Position numbers and translations under genes: made by a program | Origin: Curtobacterium sp. MCLR17_007 | Lineage (GTDB): Bacteria; Actinomycetota; Actinomycetes; Actinomycetales; Microbacteriaceae | Direction of reading: 5' to 3' | Length of the DNA stretch: 64,000 bases | Assembly: GCF_003234655.2 (NCBI RefSeq) | Contig: NZ_CP126271.1 | Coordinates: forward strand, 248,001 to 312,000 | The notes under the pieces: model-generated | Told to the model about the DNA's origin: nothing | Database searches by the model: none | What the model saw: the letters and a program-made list of their open reading frames with translations, nothing else | In this document: positions 60,379 to 64,000 of the stretch, one piece after another | Numbering within the stretch: position 1 is the stretch's first letter | Layout: each line of letters begins with the position of its first letter

Positions 60379-62260
60379 GGCCCTGTGCTCCTCTGGGGTT
60401 GGCGGCGGCGCCCAGGACGCCGGTGGCGGGATCGCGCGTCACGCACGACAGGCGGCCGAGCGACCAGTCGCCGGCGCGGGTGACGACGTGGCCGAGGTCC
60501 TCGAGCCCGGCGATCACGTCGTCGCCGAGGCGGTCCTCGACGACCAGGCCGCCGGGGGTCCACGTGCGGGGCCAGAACGACCCCGGGAACGACGTGGTGT
60601 GCAGGGCCGGTGCGTCGATGGCTTGCTGCGGGGAGTACCCGCCGACGATGGTCCGCAGCAGGAACAGCAGCTGCCACTGGTCCTGCTGGTCGCCGCCGGG
60701 GGAGCCGAGCGCCGTGACGGGTTCACCGTCGCGCAGCACGAGCGTCGGGGTGAGCGTGGTGCGGGGGCGCTCGCCGGGACGGAGCGTCGAGGCCGTGCCC
60801 TCCTCGAGCCAGGTCATCTGCAGGCGGGTGCCCAGGCAGAACCCGAGCTCGGGGATCGTCGGCGAGGACTGCAGCCAGCCGCCGGACGGGGTCGCGCTGA
60901 TCATGTTGCCCCAGCGGTCCACGACGTCGATGTGGACCGTGTCGCCGCGCGTCTCGCCGGTCTCCATCACGATCGGCTCGCCGCGGTCCTCGTGCAGGGC
61001 ATCGTCCTCGGCCGGGGCCGCGACGGCGCTGCCGCGTGCTCCGGGGACCGTGGGCTCACCCACGCCGGCGATCGGCTCGCCGCCGGGCGTGTAGGTCTCA
61101 CGGAGCGGCGGCAGCGCACCCGCGGCGACCCCGACGATGCCAGGCCGGAGCTCGTGCGAGGCGCGTTCGCCGATCAGTGCGCGTCGGGTGTCCGAGTAGT
61201 CGTCGGCGAGCAGCTGGTCCATCGGGACGTCGCCGTCGCCGTAGTACGCCTCGCGGTCGGCGAGGGCGAGCTTCTGCGCCTCGACGATCGTGTGCGCTCC
61301 CCGCACGGTGGACGGGTCGAGCAGGGCGTCGTCGAGCGGGTCGAGCAGCCGCAGCGTCTGCAGCAGCGCCGGTCCCTGGCCCCACGGACCGGTCTTCGCG
61401 ATCGTGTGACCACGGAACTCGGCGGTCGTCGCCGGCTCGTACGACGCCCGGAACGCGGCCATGTCGCCCGCGCGGATCACGCCCGCGTGGTCGGTGCCCG
61501 AGGCGTGGCGGTGCGGAGCGCGCACGAAGCGGTCGACGGCCTCGGCGACGAAGCCCGTCGCCCACGCGTCACGCGCCGCGTCGATCCGCGCCGCGCGGTC
61601 CGCCGGACCGTTGCCCGTGTGACCGGAGCCGGCGTCGACCAAGCGGTCGAGCACTGCGGCCCAGGTCTCGTTGCGGATGACGGTCCCGGGGGCCGGCACC
61701 GCGCCTCCCGGCATCCACCGGTCGGCCGACGTCGGCCAGTGGTCCTGGAACAGGCCCTGCACCGTCGCGATCGTCGCGGCCACGCGCGGCGCGACGGGGT
61801 GGCCGTCGCGTGCGTACCGGACGGCGTAGGCGAGCACGTCGGCGAGCTCCCACGTGCCGTGGTCGCGGAGCAGCAGGAACCAGGCGTCGACGGCGCCGGG
61901 GACGGCGGCGGCGAGTGCTCCCGCTCCGGGGACCAGGTCGAGCCCCTCGGCGCGGAAGTGCTCGGGCGTCGCTGCGGCGGGGGCGGGGCCCTGGCCCGAC
62001 AGGACCGTCGGGACCCGGTCGGCGGCGGTCGCGAACACGGCCGTCATGTCGCCGCCGGGCCCGTTCAGGTGTGGCTCGACGACGTGCAGGACGAACGCGC
62101 CGGCGACGGCGGCGTCGAACGCGTTCCCACCGCGTTCCAGCACGGACTGCGCGGTGGCCGCGGCGGTCCAGTGCGTCGCGGCGGCCATGCCGAACGTGCC
62201 CTGCAGGTCCGGTCTCGTCGTCTCGACACGGGGTTCGACGAAGGCGGGGTTGGTGCTCAT
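60362..62260 (-). CDS. Gamma-glutamyltransferase family protein
   Basis: 632 residues of the Ntn-hydrolase GGT fold. N-terminal GMAAATHWTAAATAQSVLERGGNAFDAAVAGAFVLHVVEPHLNGPGGD is diagnostic. The autoprocessing and nucleophile Thr is in RGDTVHIDVVDRWGNMIS, with ATPSGGW and LTPTLVLRDGEPVTALGSPGGDQQ later in the small subunit. No signal peptide is apparent, so it may be cytoplasmic. It hydrolyses or transfers the gamma-glutamyl group of glutathione-like compounds. It sits inside the ABC operon between permease and ATPase genes. Length exceeds many GGTs (~580). Confidence 0.9.
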   Translation of the reverse strand: MSTNPAFVEPRVETTRPDLQGTFGMAAATHWTAAATAQSVLERGGNAFDAAVAGAFVLHVVEPHLNGPGGDMTAVFATAADRVPTVLSGQGPAPAAATPEHFRAEGLDLVPGAGALAAAVPGAVDAWFLLLRDHGTWELADVLAYAVRYARDGHPVAPRVAATIATVQGLFQDHWPTSADRWMPGGAVPAPGTVIRNETWAAVLDRLVDAGSGHTGNGPADRAARIDAARDAWATGFVAEAVDRFVRAPHRHASGTDHAGVIRAGDMAAFRASYEPATTAEFRGHTIAKTGPWGQGPALLQTLRLLDPLDDALLDPSTVRGAHTIVEAQKLALADREAYYGDGDVPMDQLLADDYSDTRRALIGERASHELRPGIVGVAAGALPPLRETYTPGGEPIAGVGEPTVPGARGSAVAAPAEDDALHEDRGEPIVMETGETRGDTVHIDVVDRWGNMISATPSGGWLQSSPTIPELGFCLGTRLQMTWLEEGTASTLRPGERPRTTLTPTLVLRDGEPVTALGSPGGDQQDQWQLLFLLRTIVGGYSPQQAIDAPALHTTSFPGSFWPRTWTPGGLVVEDRLGDDVIAGLEDLGHVVTRAGDWSLGRLSCVTRDPATGVLGAAANPRGAQGHATGR

Positions 62261-62264
62261 TGTG

Positions 62265-63137
62265 CTACTTCCGGTCGGAGGCGGTGGGATCGAGGGCGTC
62301 GCGCAGGGCGTCCCCGAACAGGTTGAAGCCGAGGCAGATGACGGCGATCGCGACTCCCGGCACCACGGCGGCCCACGGTGCCTGGCCGAGGTACTGCTGT
62401 GCGTCGGAGAGCATGATGCCGAGGCTCGGCGTCGGCGGCTGGATGCCGAGCCCCAGGAACGACAGCAGGGCCTCGCCGATGACCGCGACCGGCATGATCA
62501 CCGTGGCCTGCACGATGATCGCCGACAGGCAGTTCGGCAGGACGTGCTGCGCGATGATCCGCGCGCCACCGGCGTCGAGCGTCTTCGCGCTCGTGACGAA
62601 GTCGGCGCTCGTGATCCGCAGCGTCTCACCGCGGACGATCCGGATCATGGCGGGGACGTGCGAGACGCCGATCGCGATGACGGCGTTCGACAGGCTCGGT
62701 CCGCTGATCGCGGCGAGGCCCACCGCGATGATCAGGAACGGGAACGCCAGGGCCACGTCGGTCAGCCGCGAGATCACGGCGTCGAGCCACTTCCAGTACC
62801 CGGCGAGCAGGCCGAGCGGCGTGCCGATGACGACCGACACCAGCACGGACAGCGCCCCGACGACGAGTGACACCTGGACGCCGTACAGGGTGCGCGACAG
62901 GATGTCCCGGCCGAGGTCGTCGGTGCCCAGGCCGAAGCCGACCGTGAAGGGCACCTGGAACGGCAGGTCGAAGTGGGTCCGCGTCGGGTCGTGGGGTGCG
63001 ACGAGCGGTGCGGTGAGGGCCGCGAGCACCACGACCGCGAGCATGACGCCCCCGGTCAGCCCGAGGCGGTTCGACCGCACCTGCTGCCACACGCGTCCCC
63101 GGCTGCTGCCGAGGTCGGTCAGTGCGATTGCGGTCAC
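62265..63137 (-). CDS. ABC transporter permease (DppC/GsiD type)
   Basis: A 290-residue permease with six helices. FGLGTDDLGRDILSRTLYGVQVSLVVGALSVL is the DppC hallmark, and AKTLDAGGARIIAQHVLPNCLSAI is the EAA loop. Ends 4 bp before the GGT start; begins 4 bp inside the next permease (ATG overlap). Confidence 0.92.
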   Translation of the reverse strand: MTAIALTDLGSSRGRVWQQVRSNRLGLTGGVMLAVVVLAALTAPLVAPHDPTRTHFDLPFQVPFTVGFGLGTDDLGRDILSRTLYGVQVSLVVGALSVLVSVVIGTPLGLLAGYWKWLDAVISRLTDVALAFPFLIIAVGLAAISGPSLSNAVIAIGVSHVPAMIRIVRGETLRITSADFVTSAKTLDAGGARIIAQHVLPNCLSAIIVQATVIMPVAVIGEALLSFLGLGIQPPTPSLGIMLSDAQQYLGQAPWAAVVPGVAIAVICLGFNLFGDALRDALDPTASDRK

Positions 63138-64000
63138 TGGGTGCCTCCCACGCGGATCTTCGGGTTGATGACCGAGTACAGGACGTCGACGGCCAGGTTG
63201 ATGAGCACGTAGCCGACCGTGATGACGAGCACCACGGCCTGGATCACGGGGTAGTCACGGGTGAACACCGCGTCGAGCGTGAGCTTGCCGAAGCCGGGCA
63301 GCGCGAAGATGCGCTCGGTCACGACCGCACCCGAGATGAGCCCGCCGAGCTGCAGCCCGACGATCGTGACGACCACGATCATCGAGTTCCGCAGGCCGTA
63401 CCGGAACAGCACCCGCCCACGGCTCAGCCCCTTCGCGCGCGCCGTGCGGACGAAGTCGGTCTTCATCGTCTCGATCATCGACGCGCGGGTCTGGCGCATG
63501 ATCACCGCGGCCAGCGACGTGCCGAGGATGAGCGCCGGCAGGGTCAGGTGGTAGATCGCGCTCGCCGGGTTCGTCGTCATCGGCACGTGGCCCGACGCGG
63601 GGAACCAGCCCAGGCCGGCGGCCAGCCAGACGATGGCCAGGATCCCGAGCCAGAAGTTCGGCACGGACAGGCCGACCAGCGCTGCGGCGTTCGCCATCCA
63701 CTCGGGCCAGCGGCCGCGGTACCGCTCGGCGATGGTGCCGAGGGCCACGCCCACGACGACCGCGACGACGATGGCGTAGAGCGCGAGCCACAGCGTGACA
63801 GGGAGCGTCCCGCCCAGCAGTTCGGTGACCGGGGTGCCCGTGCGGGTGGAGCGGCCGAAGTCCCCCTGCAGCGCGTTCACCACGAAGCGCCAGTACTGCA
63901 CGACGATCGAGTCGTCCAGGCCGAGCTGCTGGCGGACCACGGCCAGACGCTCGGGGCTCGCCTCCTCGCCGGCGAGGGCGAGCGCCGGGTCGCCCGGCAG
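63134..64000 (-). CDS. ABC transporter permease (DppB/GsiC type), 5' end beyond window
   Basis: Residues from LPGDPALALAGEEASPERL to the end are visible. The frame is still open at 64000 and reads directly into the PGDPA motif that follows the first helix in DppB proteins, so ~30 N-terminal residues lie outside. Five helices follow, with the EAA loop FVRTARAKGLSRGRVLFRYGLRNS. An internal ATG at 63940 is not the true start. The binding protein gene is probably further upstream. Confidence 0.9.
   Translation of the reverse strand: MPGDPALALAGEEASPERLAVVRQQLGLDDSIVVQYWRFVVNALQGDFGRSTRTGTPVTELLGGTLPVTLWLALYAIVVAVVVGVALGTIAERYRGRWPEWMANAAALVGLSVPNFWLGILAIVWLAAGLGWFPASGHVPMTTNPASAIYHLTLPALILGTSLAAVIMRQTRASMIETMKTDFVRTARAKGLSRGRVLFRYGLRNSMIVVVTIVGLQLGGLISGAVVTERIFALPGFGKLTLDAVFTRDYPVIQAVVLVITVGYVLINLAVDVLYSVINPKIRVGGTQ

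Overview
The window is about 72% G+C chromosomal DNA from a high-GC actinobacterium, most plausibly Microbacteriaceae close to Curtobacterium. This rests on codon usage, a six-gene Mrp antiporter operon whose first subunit is an A/B fusion, two LCP cell-wall ligases, an Rpf-like secreted protein, and many genes that start right behind a TANNNT -10 box (leaderless transcription). The genus call is inference. Gene order reads as ordinary core/accessory chromosome. I see no tRNA, rRNA, CRISPR array, transposase, phage gene or origin. Genes cover both strands densely and the longest gene-free stretch is just under 300 bases (36005-36301).

Layout. 1-3.7 kb: tail of a ROK protein, DUF4383 membrane protein, pyroglutamyl peptidase, secreted S1 protease, SDR. 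3.7-7.1 kb: two successive divergent pairs, each an MmyB-type regulator facing an SDR, with matching -10 hexamers. 7.2-11.3 kb: polytopic membrane protein, pyruvate:quinone oxidoreductase (PoxB type), PAP2 phosphatase. 11.3-15.6 kb: Bcr/CflA efflux pump with divergent MarR and a palindromic operator, a YghZ-type aldo-keto reductase, a 55-residue protein behind the best sigma-70 promoter in the window, and an aldo-keto reductase-like protein lacking three of four catalytic residues. 15.8-22.3 kb: dipeptide/nickel-type ABC importer operon ending in an acyl-CoA-dehydrogenase-fold flavoprotein (DszC/SfnB-like). 22.3-23.7 kb: MFS transporter with an attenuator-like leader, then a mixed direct/inverted repeat patch.

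23.9-30.2 kb: Mrp Na+/H+ antiporter operon (A/B fusion, C, D, E, F, G). 30.3-36 kb: two divergent SDRs, glucose/sorbosone-dehydrogenase-like lipoprotein, aldo-keto reductase, SMP-30 lactonase, 23S rRNA methyltransferase RlmC. 36-45.2 kb: Rpf-LysM protein with a structured leader, LCP protein, MarR beside an MMPL exporter with a 16-bp perfect palindrome, GntR, second LCP protein, ECF sigma factor, endonuclease/exonuclease/phosphatase protein, exported protein. 45.3-49.6 kb: GntR/UTRA regulator, ADP-ribosylglycohydrolase, NCS1 permease and PfkB kinase in one tight operon, equivalent to E. coli yegWUTV but with a different transporter family.

49.7-57.8 kb: general-stress SDR, small hypothetical protein, TetR, DUF2795, ThrE-type exporter, kinase-like protein, OsmC facing a zinc alcohol dehydrogenase, and a secreted four-motif B-lectin plus M23 metallopeptidase. 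57.8-64 kb: a minus-strand operon of two permeases, gamma-glutamyltransferase, fused dual ATPase and FCD-type GntR, probably for gamma-glutamyl peptide or glutathione use. Its ATPase 3' end is tandemly duplicated with a 66-bp period. Many genes end in hairpins of a shared type whose arms carry GGAGG/CCTCC.
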